Below are positions 42,840 to 51,900 of a stretch of 64,000 nucleotides of DNA, piece by piece. This DNA is from Bacillota bacterium (lineage in GTDB: Bacteria > Bacillota > Proteinivoracia > UBA4975 > VEMY01). The DNA lies in NCBI GenBank assembly GCA_009711825.1, contig VEMY01000019.1, positions 1 to 64,000 on the forward strand, given 5' to 3'. The position numbers were made by a program, and so were the translations under genes. The notes beneath the pieces were generated by a model, which was given only the letters and a program-made list of their open reading frames with translations, was not told the DNA's origin and ran no database searches. Numbering within the stretch: the stretch's first letter is position 1; each line of letters starts with the position of its first letter.

Positions 42840-43436
42840 ATGCTTAACCTCAAATACAAGGACGTCATCCTGCGGGACATGTTGCCGAACGACCTTATCA
42901 ATCATCGCCGGTGGTGGACTGAAGAAACTGAATGGATGAACTGGGACGCCCCTTGGGAGGCCAACGCGCCCGGCTTTGCCAAGCAGTATCTGTCCAGACT
43001 GGAAAAGAGATTACACTCTCCCCCGCCAAATATCCGCCCGACATTACAGATATGTACAAGCGGCGGCGTTCATATAGGGTCTGTGAACGCCTATTACTAT
43101 AACCGGGTTTTTGGCCTTAAGGCGGTTGGAATCGCAATCAGAGAAAGCAAGTTCTGGGGCAGAGGCCTGGGTGGACAAGCTTTCGGCTTGTGGTTGGCAT
43201 ATAACTTTGTTGTCGGCGGCGCTCCAACATTATACTGTGAAACGTGGTCAGGCAATAAGCGTATGATTAATCTCGCTAGGAAATTTGGTTTTGAAGAAGC
43301 CCGACGCAAAAAAAATGCTCGCTCTTGGCAGGGAAAAACCTACGACGCCCTTGCTTTTAGCTTGGAGCGAACTCGCTTTTGTCGGGAACATCCAAATCTG
43401 CTTACTGATTTCCGGGCCAATTTACCCGAGAGTTAA
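42840..43436 (+). CDS. GNAT family acetyltransferase, RimJ-like (198 aa)
   Basis: GNAT fold with an LRDMLPNDLINHRRWWTEETEWMNWDAPWEA N-terminal part, as in RimJ/RimL-type and aminoglycoside-acetyltransferase-like enzymes. The acetyl-CoA segment is AIRESKFWGRGLGGQAFGLWLAY (about residues 97-119), then CETWSGNKRMINLARKFGF. The ATG at 42840 lies 6 nt after AAAGGAGG. The next gene, an ATP-grasp enzyme, starts 25 nt after the stop, so the two are probably co-transcribed. Substrate unknown. Confidence 0.85.
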   Translation: MLNLKYKDVILRDMLPNDLINHRRWWTEETEWMNWDAPWEANAPGFAKQYLSRLEKRLHSPPPNIRPTLQICTSGGVHIGSVNAYYYNRVFGLKAVGIAIRESKFWGRGLGGQAFGLWLAYNFVVGGAPTLYCETWSGNKRMINLARKFGFEEARRKKNARSWQGKTYDALAFSLERTRFCREHPNLLTDFRANLPES

Positions 43437-43461
43437 TTTTTGACCGGAGGAGGTTTTAATC

Positions 43462-44595
43462 TTGCAGTTTGTAAACCCCAAAGCAGGCAAAAACATCAAG
43501 TCTCGTTTACGACAGTTTTTCGAGCAAATCTATATCGCGGCCTGGTTTCAAATCACACCCAGCCAGTATAAGCTCTATCGGTTTTATAAGCAGGACGTGG
43601 ACATGCAAAAAGTGCGGGAATATATGTCGCGCTGGGCCTATTTTACTTATGTTCAGCCTGCCCTGAACCACCCCAACTGGGCAATCCTGCTGAAAAACAA
43701 ATGGTTCTTTCATGCCCACTACAGCAAGTTCGACAATGTCCCCCTTACCAACGTATTTGGCTATTATCATCCTCATTTCGGTTTCGCTAAAGGGGGCGCT
43801 GGACTCCGCACCGCAGAGGATCTGCACCGTTTATTGGCAAACAAAAAGCCCAAGGGCATCGTTTTAAAGCCGGTCAGTGGCTTTCAGGGCAAAGGCGTGC
43901 TAATCATCGACAAGATAATTTATGGCGAGGAACTCTCATTTGTCACAAATAAAGATACAAACCTGAGCTTGGGCGAACTGATGGATTACATGAACTGCGG
44001 ACCGGTGGATAAGTACATTGACGAGGGATTCCTGATTGAAGAAAAACTTGTTCAACACCCGTTTTTTGAGGACATTAACCCCCACCATGCCAATACTATG
44101 CGGGTAGTGACTTTTATCGACAAAGATAACAAGCCCAATATTCACTTTGCCATGCTGAGGCTGGGGCGCAAAGGCAGTCCCACTGACAACTGGCAATGGG
44201 GAAATATTGCTGTGCAGATTGATCAGACAACAGGTGTGATGGGCAAAGGTCTGCATCCCCCGGACTATTCCCTGGAGTACGTAACTAAGCACCCAGATAC
44301 GGGAGTCACCTTCACCGGCAAACAGATTCCAATGTGGGATGAAATACTCGATGCCTGCAAGGCAATCGCTCTTGCAACACCCAACTCCCGTGCAATTGGT
44401 TGGGATGTGGGGCTTACTGCTGAAGGCCCGGTAATTATAGAGGGGAACAGGAATTATGATATGACCTGGCCCCAGGCCTACGGTTCCGGGTATCTGCAAC
44501 CGGAGATTGCCCAGCAGCTGGCCCAGTTCGGACTGGAATTCACGCCCGGATTGAAACTCAAGTTTCTCTTGGACCTGCTGCCAGGAAGAAAATAA
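43462..44595 (+). CDS. Sugar-transfer-associated ATP-grasp protein (377 aa)
   Basis: ATP-grasp enzyme of the group seen with sugar transfer and teichuronic/teichoic acid or peptide modification genes. It has GIVLKPVSGFQGKGVLII (Lys and Gly-rich ATP loop), EEKLVQHPFFEDINPHHANTMRVVTF (catalytic core with Arg), and WDVGLTAEGPVIIEGNRNYDMTWPQ (Asp/Glu/Asn Mg2+ ligands near the C-terminus). It joins a carboxylate to an amine or thiol with ATP hydrolysis. TTG start at 43462, 8 nt after GGAGGAGG. With the GNAT gene upstream it forms a two-gene unit that could modify a cell-surface or small-molecule amine. Confidence 0.85.
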   Translation: MQFVNPKAGKNIKSRLRQFFEQIYIAAWFQITPSQYKLYRFYKQDVDMQKVREYMSRWAYFTYVQPALNHPNWAILLKNKWFFHAHYSKFDNVPLTNVFGYYHPHFGFAKGGAGLRTAEDLHRLLANKKPKGIVLKPVSGFQGKGVLIIDKIIYGEELSFVTNKDTNLSLGELMDYMNCGPVDKYIDEGFLIEEKLVQHPFFEDINPHHANTMRVVTFIDKDNKPNIHFAMLRLGRKGSPTDNWQWGNIAVQIDQTTGVMGKGLHPPDYSLEYVTKHPDTGVTFTGKQIPMWDEILDACKAIALATPNSRAIGWDVGLTAEGPVIIEGNRNYDMTWPQAYGSGYLQPEIAQQLAQFGLEFTPGLKLKFLLDLLPGRK

Positions 44596-44634
44596 ATTCC
44601 GCCCCTTTTCAGCTTTACTTCTGGAGATATATAG

Positions 44635-44664
44635 ATGCCCGCGCCTGTTGACGCGGGCATTTCG
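44635..44664. terminator. Terminator after the ATP-grasp gene
   Basis: Stem ATGCCCGCG (44635-44643) with CGCGGGCAT (44652-44660), loop CCTGTTGA, then TTCGGTTT. It lies between convergent genes. Confidence 0.7.
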
Positions 44665-44666
44665 GT

Positions 44667-46022
44667 TTATGATGCTTTTTTATCCCTGCGGGTTTCTCTG
44701 CCAACATCTTTTGGCAGTACCAGGTTCAAGATTACTGCCACCAGACAGGCGACAACAATGCCGGAACCGGAGAATATCATTCCCACTTCTTCCGGCAGCT
44801 GGGCTAAAGCTTCCGGAACGGAGCCGAGGCCCAAGCCCAGCCCAAGGGCGACAGCAACAACCAGCAAATTGCGTCGGTTCATTTCACCCTGACTGATGAG
44901 TACTATGCCTGATGTGGCAATCATCGCGAACATGATAATCGCTGCCCCGCCGAGTACGCTCTGGGGCATGACAGAGACCAGAGCGCCGAATTTGGGGAAA
45001 AGTGCAAAGGCAATCAGGAACAAAGCGCCAATTGACACAACATACCTGCTCATAACACCGGTAAACGCAACAATACCAACGTTTTGACTATAAGATGTGT
45101 TGGGCAAGGAGTTGAAAATACCGGCGAAACTACTGGCAATACCATCAGCCATGACACCGCCGGATAGTTCTTCATCTGTAGCCTCACGGCCGGCACCACC
45201 CATGGTTATCCCGGATATGTCACCTACCGTCTCTACCGTAGTAACCAAATACATTATCAACATCGGAACAATTGCGGCCCAGTGAAATGACATGCCAAAC
45301 TCCAGTGGTCGGGGAATCGCAAACCATTCCGCCGCGCCAACCGGACCGAAGTCAATCATATCCATGGGGATAGCGACGATGTACCCGACAACTATGCCAA
45401 TTAAAATTGCGGCCATACTGATAAAACCCTTAAAAAACTGGTTGGCAATAATGACGACAACCAGAACGAGTGCTGCCAACGCCAGATTCTGGGGCGAACC
45501 AAAGTCTTCGGCACCAGCACCACCGGCGACGTAGTTAATCCCGGTTGGCATTAGCGAGAGACCTATCGCCAGAACGACTGTGCCCGTTACCACCGGTGCA
45601 AACAGCTTACGTATTGGTTTTAGGAAAAATCCCAAGATCATCTGGAAGAAACCACCTACAAACGTGGCCCCAAGGATGGCCGGCAGGCCAAAGCCAGGAG
45701 TAGTACCGATAGCAATGGCGGTCGGCAGGAAACCAAAGCTAGTACCCTGAACAACGGGAAGCTTCGCGCCCACCCTGCCAATGCGGTTAGTCTGTAGCAA
45801 AGTGGTGATTCCAGCCACTAACATGGCGCATTGAATCAAAAAGGTCTGCTCTCCGATGGTCAGTCCCAGCGCCCCGGCAATAATAATTGGAACAGCGACG
45901 TTACCACCAAACATAGCTAAAACATGTTGGATTCCCAGGGGAATTGCTTCATTAAGGGGCGGCTTGTCTTCGACGTCATAAACCGGTTCGACAATCACTT
46001 GCGTTTGTTTGTTTTCCTCCAC
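44667..46022 (-). CDS. Nucleobase:cation symporter-2 family permease (xanthine/uracil type, 451 aa)
   Basis: Twelve-or-so hydrophobic segments. Family hallmarks include GIQHVLAMFGGNVAVPIIIAGALGL near the N-terminus, and the substrate-site region VGDISGITMGGAGREATDEELSGGVMADGIASSFAGIFNSLPNTSYSQNVG. The FNSLPNTSYSQNVG motif is that of xanthine/urate carriers (PbuX, UacT) rather than the uracil permease UraA, but this is not conclusive. The GTG at 46022 follows AAGGAGG and is preferred to an upstream start. In view of the linked molybdenum hydroxylase maturation genes it might supply purine substrate. Confidence 0.9.
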   Translation of the reverse strand: MEENKQTQVIVEPVYDVEDKPPLNEAIPLGIQHVLAMFGGNVAVPIIIAGALGLTIGEQTFLIQCAMLVAGITTLLQTNRIGRVGAKLPVVQGTSFGFLPTAIAIGTTPGFGLPAILGATFVGGFFQMILGFFLKPIRKLFAPVVTGTVVLAIGLSLMPTGINYVAGGAGAEDFGSPQNLALAALVLVVVIIANQFFKGFISMAAILIGIVVGYIVAIPMDMIDFGPVGAAEWFAIPRPLEFGMSFHWAAIVPMLIMYLVTTVETVGDISGITMGGAGREATDEELSGGVMADGIASSFAGIFNSLPNTSYSQNVGIVAFTGVMSRYVVSIGALFLIAFALFPKFGALVSVMPQSVLGGAAIIMFAMIATSGIVLISQGEMNRRNLLVVAVALGLGLGLGSVPEALAQLPEEVGMIFSGSGIVVACLVAVILNLVLPKDVGRETRRDKKAS

Positions 46023-46059
46023 GCAAAAAACCTCCTTAAAATTGTTACCCCTCCGGGTA

Positions 46060-46152
46060 CATGTTAACACTATTCCGCTTTAACCCAATAAATTCCTGCC
46101 GAATATTAAATAAGTTTTAAATACATTATTTATTTTAAGTGCAGTTAACATT
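46060..46152. promoter_or_regulatory. Upstream region of the nucleobase permease with two GTTAAC sites
   Basis: GTTAAC occurs at 46063-46068 (in ATGTTAACAC) and 46144-46149 (in AGTTAACATT). Between them is an A+T-rich stretch. I looked for the conserved core of a purine riboswitch and did not see it. The sites may be operators, but the hexamer is common enough for this to be chance. Confidence 0.2.
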
Positions 46153-46191
46153 TTGCTGTCGTCAAACACAGCTACAATATCTTCGGTAGAG

Positions 46192-48270
46192 CTACTTACC
46201 CTTGCGAGCCGGGAAGTCAAACTCTACCCGGTTATCTTTCAGTACCAAACGGGCAGCAAACTTCTTGCCGGCTTTGGATGTAAAACCCTTGAGTTCCCGG
46301 GTGCGACCTTTGTTCAATAATTCACGGGCCTGGTTTGCACTCAAGTTCTTGCCGGCAATTCTTTTCCATATCACAAACTTACAGCCACCGGCCTCTGGCT
46401 TCCAGTTTCTGCAGCCAAAGGCTTTACGATTTTCCGCAACTTCGCCGCCACAGAGTGGGCAGGTACCGATTGGTTCCCTGGCAGAACCAGCGCTTGCGAT
46501 TTCTGCCCGAGGCACAGTTAGAGCCGCCTCCACAGCTGTAGTTGCCAGCTTTGTCACAGCGTCCATGAACTGCGCAGGATCCTCTTCGCCCCGCTCCATG
46601 GCCGCCAAGCGCTTTTCCCAGTGACCGGTGAGCTCCGGCGAAAGCAACTCCGGGGTCGCCAGCAAGCCAATCAGCTGTTCTCCCTTTTCGGTAGGCAGCA
46701 GCGCCTTACCTTCTGCCCGCACATACTCCACGTTTTTGAGCCGTTCAATAATCGCTGCCCGGGTGGCGGGGGTGCCCAATCCACCCTCTTTCATGGCTTC
46801 CCGCAGCTCGTCATCATCAACCAGCGTCCCGGCCCCTTCCATGGCCGCAAGTAAGCTCCCCTCAGTATACCGGGCAGGCGGCTTGGTTTGGTCGGCGCCA
46901 ATTATCACATCTTTTACCTGAACTGCCAGCTCCGGAAACAGTGGCGGCAGCAATTGCTCACCGCTTGCGCCTTCCACTGTCCGCCAGCCGGCCTGCACCA
47001 ACTCTTTCCCCTTGGTCTCAAAACTCTCTGCTTCCACCTGGGTTATCACCCGGGTCTCCTGCCAAAGGCAGGGGGGATAGAATACGGAAATAAACCGGCG
47101 GACAATCAGGTCGTAAACCCGGGCCACCTCCGACGCGAGACGGGCGCCTGCTTTTTTTTCGGTGGGAATAATTGCATGGTGGTCAGTAACTTTGGCGGGA
47201 TTGATTACGCGACCGCTTAAGCGAGGCGGCTTTGGCAAGAGCGGTTGGACCAACTCTGCATACTGTCCGACGCTAATCGCCTGCAAACGCCGGGGAAAAC
47301 TGGGGATCAAATCGGGACTTAAAAACCGGGAGTTGGTCCGGGGATAGGTAATCAGCTTATGTTTTTCATACAATGCCTGGGCGGCAGCCAGGGTCCGGGA
47401 GGCGCTGTAGCCAAAGCGCTTGTTGGCCTCCCGCTGCAAGCTGGTCAGATCATATAAAAGCGGCGGGTTTTCCCGGCGTTCCTTGTGCTCCAGTTCTGCG
47501 ATCCGGCCTGGTTTCCCGGCGACTTTACGGACAATCGCTTCAGCCTGCTCCTCCTGCCAAATCCGGTGGCCCTCTTTATTGAACCACCGCCCCTGGTACT
47601 CCCCCGCCTCTGCGGAAAAGGTGGCTTTGACCACCCAGAAGTCCTCGGGGACAAAGGCGCGAATTTCCTGCTCCCGGCTTACCAGCAAGGCCAAAGTGGG
47701 CGTTTGCACCCTGCCCACCGATAGTAAGGTCTTTTGCCGCCCGGTGTACGCCCGGGTGGCGTTGATACCCATCAACCAGTCGCCCTGGGAGCGGCAGCGG
47801 GCAGCGGCGGCTAGGTTATCGTAGCGCTCCCCCGGCTGCAAATCGGCAAAACCCTGGCGGATGGCACTGGTTGTCAGGGATGAAATCCAGAGCCGTTTAA
47901 CCGGTCCCTGGTAGCCGGCAAGCTCACAAATCTGGCGGAAAATCAACTCGCCCTCCCGGCCAGCATCACAGGCATTTATGGCAAGGGTCGCCCCCCGCAG
48001 TAATCTCTTTATCAATTCGAACTGACGACGCTGCCGGGGAATTGTCTTGAGTCCAAATTCCGGTGGCACTATTGGCAATGTCTTCAGGGACCAGCGCTTC
48101 CACCGGGCATCATAATCCTCGGGTTCTTTCAGGGTGACCAGATGGCCACTGGCCGCGGTCAATATGTATTCGGGGCTCTCCATGTAGCCCGCCTGCTTAA
48201 CAAATCCGCCCAGGGCCCGGGCAATATCCCGGGCCACCGAGGCCTTTTCGGCAATAATCACCGGTTTCAT
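46192..48270 (-). CDS. topB: DNA topoisomerase III (692 aa)
   Basis: Type IA topoisomerase. Toprim motif region with IIAEKASVARDIARALGG and NACDAGREGELIFRQI (D-x-D type), the active-site Tyr in KLITYPRTNSRFLS (about residue 310), and the C-terminal zinc-ribbon-like GTCPLCGGEVAENRKAFGCRNWKPEAGGCKFVIW. It relaxes negative supercoils and decatenates. The ATG at 48270 is chosen since GAGGTG gives better spacing than the GTG at 48273. Firmicutes often have such a TopB beside mobile elements; here it is next to a repeat-flanked Nudix gene. Confidence 0.95.
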   Translation of the reverse strand: MKPVIIAEKASVARDIARALGGFVKQAGYMESPEYILTAASGHLVTLKEPEDYDARWKRWSLKTLPIVPPEFGLKTIPRQRRQFELIKRLLRGATLAINACDAGREGELIFRQICELAGYQGPVKRLWISSLTTSAIRQGFADLQPGERYDNLAAAARCRSQGDWLMGINATRAYTGRQKTLLSVGRVQTPTLALLVSREQEIRAFVPEDFWVVKATFSAEAGEYQGRWFNKEGHRIWQEEQAEAIVRKVAGKPGRIAELEHKERRENPPLLYDLTSLQREANKRFGYSASRTLAAAQALYEKHKLITYPRTNSRFLSPDLIPSFPRRLQAISVGQYAELVQPLLPKPPRLSGRVINPAKVTDHHAIIPTEKKAGARLASEVARVYDLIVRRFISVFYPPCLWQETRVITQVEAESFETKGKELVQAGWRTVEGASGEQLLPPLFPELAVQVKDVIIGADQTKPPARYTEGSLLAAMEGAGTLVDDDELREAMKEGGLGTPATRAAIIERLKNVEYVRAEGKALLPTEKGEQLIGLLATPELLSPELTGHWEKRLAAMERGEEDPAQFMDAVTKLATTAVEAALTVPRAEIASAGSAREPIGTCPLCGGEVAENRKAFGCRNWKPEAGGCKFVIWKRIAGKNLSANQARELLNKGRTRELKGFTSKAGKKFAARLVLKDNRVEFDFPARKGK

Positions 48271-48343
48271 CACAAATCACCTCACGGACATATGTTCGCC
48301 AAGACGATGCAATTCTCCTGCAGCCCTGTTAAGGGCAAACAAC

Positions 48344-48364
48344 AAGGGACTTGTCCCCTTGTCC
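48344..48364 (+). repeat. Dispersed GGGAC repeat, copy upstream of the Nudix gene
   Basis: AAGGGACTTGTCCCCTTGTC (48344-48363) is a shorter, diverged copy of the 27-bp repeat at 48858-48884 and 62605-62631 (consensus RAGGGACYTGTCCCCYTGTC). It contains the -35 (TTGTCC, 48351-48356) of a promoter with TATAAT at 48373-48378, spacer 16, so a repeat copy supplies part of the Nudix promoter. Confidence 0.6.
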
Positions 48365-48378
48365 TTATGTGGTATAAT
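48351..48378 (+). promoter_or_regulatory. Promoter of the Nudix gene
   Basis: TTGTCC (48351-48356), 16-bp spacer, TATAAT (48373-48378), start point near 48385, 25 nt before the chosen ATG. The -35 lies inside a copy of the dispersed repeat. Confidence 0.5.
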
Positions 48379-48409
48379 ATCCTGGGTGATAATATTGAAA
48401 TTGAGACAA

Positions 48410-48889
48410 ATGGTCGGCATCCTGCTGCTCTCCGGCGACGAAATCCTGATGATCAAGCGCAGTGAAAAGCAAAAAATTGCCCCTGGCCTGTGGAGCAACA
48501 TCGGCGGCCATATGGAACCGGAGGAACTAAATGACCCCCAAGCAGCCTGCCTGCGGGAACTACAGGAAGAGACCGGTTACCAGGCAGACGAAATTACCGG
48601 GCTTCATCTCCGCTATATCTCCATGGGCGAATTTAACGGCGAGCTCTACATTTACTATGACTACGTGGCCCACACCAATGTCAAACACCCCCTCCCCGCC
48701 TGCAGCGAAGGACAACTTGCCTGGGTGCCAGTCAAGAATTTGCACGCCCTGAAGATGCCCGAAACACTGCATCAGTTGCTCAATCACTTTCAAGAACATC
48801 CTGAGGAAAACCACACCCACATCGGCACTATTTCCGAAAATCTCACACTATGGACCCCGGACAGGGGGACAGGTCCCTCGTCCGACTAA
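48410..48889 (+). CDS. Nudix hydrolase (159 aa)
   Basis: Nudix box GGHMEPEELNDPQAACLRELQEETGY, with REL-x-EE-x-G present and the spacing two residues longer than the usual G-x5-E-x7-REUXEEXGU. Hydrolyses nucleoside diphosphates linked to another group. The ATG at 48410 gives MVGILLLSGDEILMIKR, typical of MutT-like proteins; no strong ribosome binding site precedes it, and a GTG at 48386 is an alternative. The last 10 residues (DRGTGPSSD) are encoded by a copy of the dispersed repeat, so the natural C-terminus may have been replaced. Confidence 0.85.
   Translation: MVGILLLSGDEILMIKRSEKQKIAPGLWSNIGGHMEPEELNDPQAACLRELQEETGYQADEITGLHLRYISMGEFNGELYIYYDYVAHTNVKHPLPACSEGQLAWVPVKNLHALKMPETLHQLLNHFQEHPEENHTHIGTISENLTLWTPDRGTGPSSD
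48858..48884 (-). repeat. 27-bp dispersed repeat, copy at the 3' end of the Nudix gene
   Basis: Exact reverse complement of 62605-62631 over all 27 bp (core GGGACAGGTCCCT, outer GGAC...GTCC). It overlaps the 3' end of the Nudix gene and encodes its last residues. Together with 48344-48364 in the opposite orientation it brackets the Nudix gene. Confidence 0.8.
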
Positions 48890-48904
48890 CTCCCATACAA
48901 TATA

Positions 48905-48946
48905 AACATCCCCTCCCTACCAAAAATAGGGAGAGGATGTTTTTTT
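48905..48946. terminator. Bidirectional terminator between the Nudix and surface-protein genes
   Basis: Stem AACATCCCCTCCCTA (48905-48919) with TAGGGAGAGGATGTT (48927-48941), one mismatch, then TTTTTTT on the plus strand. The stop codon of the giant surface-protein gene lies in this T run. Strong for the plus strand and workable for the minus strand. Confidence 0.8.
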
Positions 48947-51900
48947 ATACCTTTTTCCGCCTGAACAGGCTCCATGTTACCACTAAAACCAGTGTTAGCA
49001 CCATAGCGCCCAGCCCAAACCACAACCAACGAGCAGCATCAGATTTAGTCTGGTTCGGATTGTCTTCGCCGGGAGTTGATTCCGGCTCCTTGCCTTCGTT
49101 TTCCCCGGCTGGGTCTTCCTGATCTTTCCCTGGGGTGCTGTCAGTCACTTCTTGGGGAGTTTCATGACTGCTGTCATCCGACACCCCGTCACCAGCGCCG
49201 GGAGTGTCACCAACTCGACTCCCACCGCCTTTATCATCCGTGTCATCGCTGTCTTCTTCCGGACCTGCGACGGTGGTAAAGCTGAAGGAAAACTCACGAT
49301 TCGGCTCGCCGCTGCTGCCCGTTACCGAATCGGCGGGAATTGATACTGTGTAAATCGCGTTCGGGCGGAGTCCGCCTGCGGGCTCTAAGTGCAGAACATT
49401 ACCCTGGGCGCCAGCGACAACTTCGCCACCGGGGCTGCTACTGCGAATACTGGCAGCGTACTCAACTTTATCTCCGTTTTGAGTAGTGATGGAGATTTCA
49501 TCAAACTGATTGCCTTTGTGAATATCCTCATTAAACGTAATATCCACTTCGGTATCCAGAGCTACATCAACCATTTGATCTAGCGGGAAGGTAAAGATAA
49601 CTGTTGGCTGATCGTAATCGGGCTCGGTGTTGAAGCCCAGAGTAAATGGTTGTCGCAACTTGTTGTCCTCAACACCCTGAACGCCTGCCGAATCAAGAAT
49701 AAGCGTATAGGCCTGGTCGTGTTCAAGATTCTCCACTGTCCGAACTCGAAGGGTGGAGTCATTTATCTCAGTATCAATCTCAACACTCTGTCCGGCTCCA
49801 TCAAAGAGATTGATTTCAGCAGCATCGCCATCAGCTTTCTGAATCGCCATATTGAAGTTGAGCTCTATTATTTGGTCAACCGGCACGGGTCGGGAGCTAG
49901 CTGCCGGCGCGAAAGATTCTATCTGCAGCGCCGGCTTATACAGAGTTACGGTGTAGATACTGTTTTCCTCAAAATACTGATTTACCCCTAGCGGAGGAAT
50001 TAATTGAGCCGTTAAATCAACACCTTCGTCACCAAGCTTCTGGTTCGCTGCATCCCAGGTAAACAGCACCTGTGTTTTCTCTCCGCTTTCCAGGGCCGGA
50101 ACCGTTGCCCTCAGCAAACTCTCCCCTTCAGCAGCTGCACCAATGTAGAGAGCAATCTCAGAATCTGCAACAGCTATGCTGCCAATATTGGCGGCTTCAG
50201 CTGTGAATAAATATCGTGTGCCACCTACCCACTGATAACGTAAATCGCTTAACTCAAGGTCTGGGGCAATGGCTGTTACCGCTGCCTGGTTGTTGGACCG
50301 GTCGCTATCCGCGACTTTTTTATCCGGGTCTACAACCACGTAGATTTCCTGCTCTTCTTCGCTTTGGGGCACCGTCCAGTCCACTGTTACCGCAGCAGTT
50401 GCCCGGGCGGGAATTACGGAATCAATCACCTGGGTTGCGCCAATTTGCTTGCCTCCCTCTGCGGGATTGCCGGCAAAGAAGGCAACTTCCACATCTCGGG
50501 CCGAGAACTCGCCGATGTTGCTGATATCCGCTGTTATGGCCACGGTACTGCCTGGGACCGGGTTCATCTGGGAAAAAGTAATATCTTCTTCCCACACTGC
50601 CAGGTCGGACCGGGGAGACAGGGAGGCAATCGAAAAGTCAGTCTGACCGGGATACACATGCTCCTCACCATCAATTGTTTCGATAATCCATTCCAGGGTG
50701 GTATATACAATCTTGAGATTACCTTCTTTGTCGACCACGGAATCCAGGGGCCGACTGACAGTCTTGTTGTCTGTGAGCCGAACTTCCCTGCTCCACACAT
50801 CTTGGGCTTGCTCATAGAACAAAGTATGAATGTCGGCGCCTTCGCCGGCATGCAGGGAATAGCTCACAGCCGCCAACCCTGCTGCCGCGTCGGTTGTCAG
50901 GATGTAATCCTGCACTCCCGGCTCCGCCCCGGGGACTGGGTGGAAGTCTGCTTCTATGTCGCCTTTCAGGTAGACCAGCTGATCGTTTAGCGACCAGACC
51001 AACAGCAGTTCGCCATTGAGATAATCAACCAAGGGGTCGGCATTGAATCCGTCGCTGATAATAACCGGGTTGCTCCACCGGCCTTCTTCAAAAGTGATGA
51101 CGTACAGATTCTGGCTTTCAGCTTCATCACCGTCCACCACAAAGGTGAGCACACCCTGTTTTCCGTTGTAGGCGAGGTCGGCGCCCGCATAGCCCTTGAC
51201 TCCGCTGGCTGCGGTTTTCGGCTCGCTCCAAGCCTTGCCGTCCCAGTAGCTAAACATAATTTCGTTGGGCTCATCAGCCGAACCGATATAGTTGCCGGCC
51301 CTATTCCGTATCCATGTCAGCACAGCCTTGTCTCCGGCGGCGGCAATGCGGGGGGAGTGATCAAGATACTGATTATCTGTCAGCATCCGGTATCCGGCCC
51401 AGTTGCCCTCTGCATCACGGTTTGCTACGGCGATTTCGCTGGCCGCCAACATCTCTTCTAGGGTCGCGTCCTGATCCAATTCCTGGTTAAGCTTTTGCCA
51501 GGCCAAAAGAGTGCTTTCATCTGTCTTTGCAAGCACGGGCAGGAAATCTGCAGTTTTCGCTTCCTCCCCGAAATCGATGAATTCCGGAGTATTCCAGGTG
51601 CTGCCGTCAAATATCGAGCACTGAAGCTGGGTGTGGTTCATGTCAGCACGTTCCGGGTTATCTGCTATCCAGACCATCACTATTCCATCATCTGAGCGAA
51701 TCAGCGACGGCTGGGGCTGGGGATAAATATTCTCCTGGAGCATCCGATTGTTCACAGCAGCGTCAGTAACGCCTTGGTTGAGCACGCCAAACCGGACCGG
51801 CTGCCAGTCGGACTGGGCCTCCAGATATGTCCGGGGCAACATTGACAGCTCTCCCTGGTCAGGAGGAGCGAGTGCGTCCCCCAGCAGGCCCAAACCACTA

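Noticed and set aside
46023-46191. Purine riboswitch upstream of the nucleobase permease
   Set aside because: I looked for the conserved purine riboswitch core in the minus-strand leader and did not find it.
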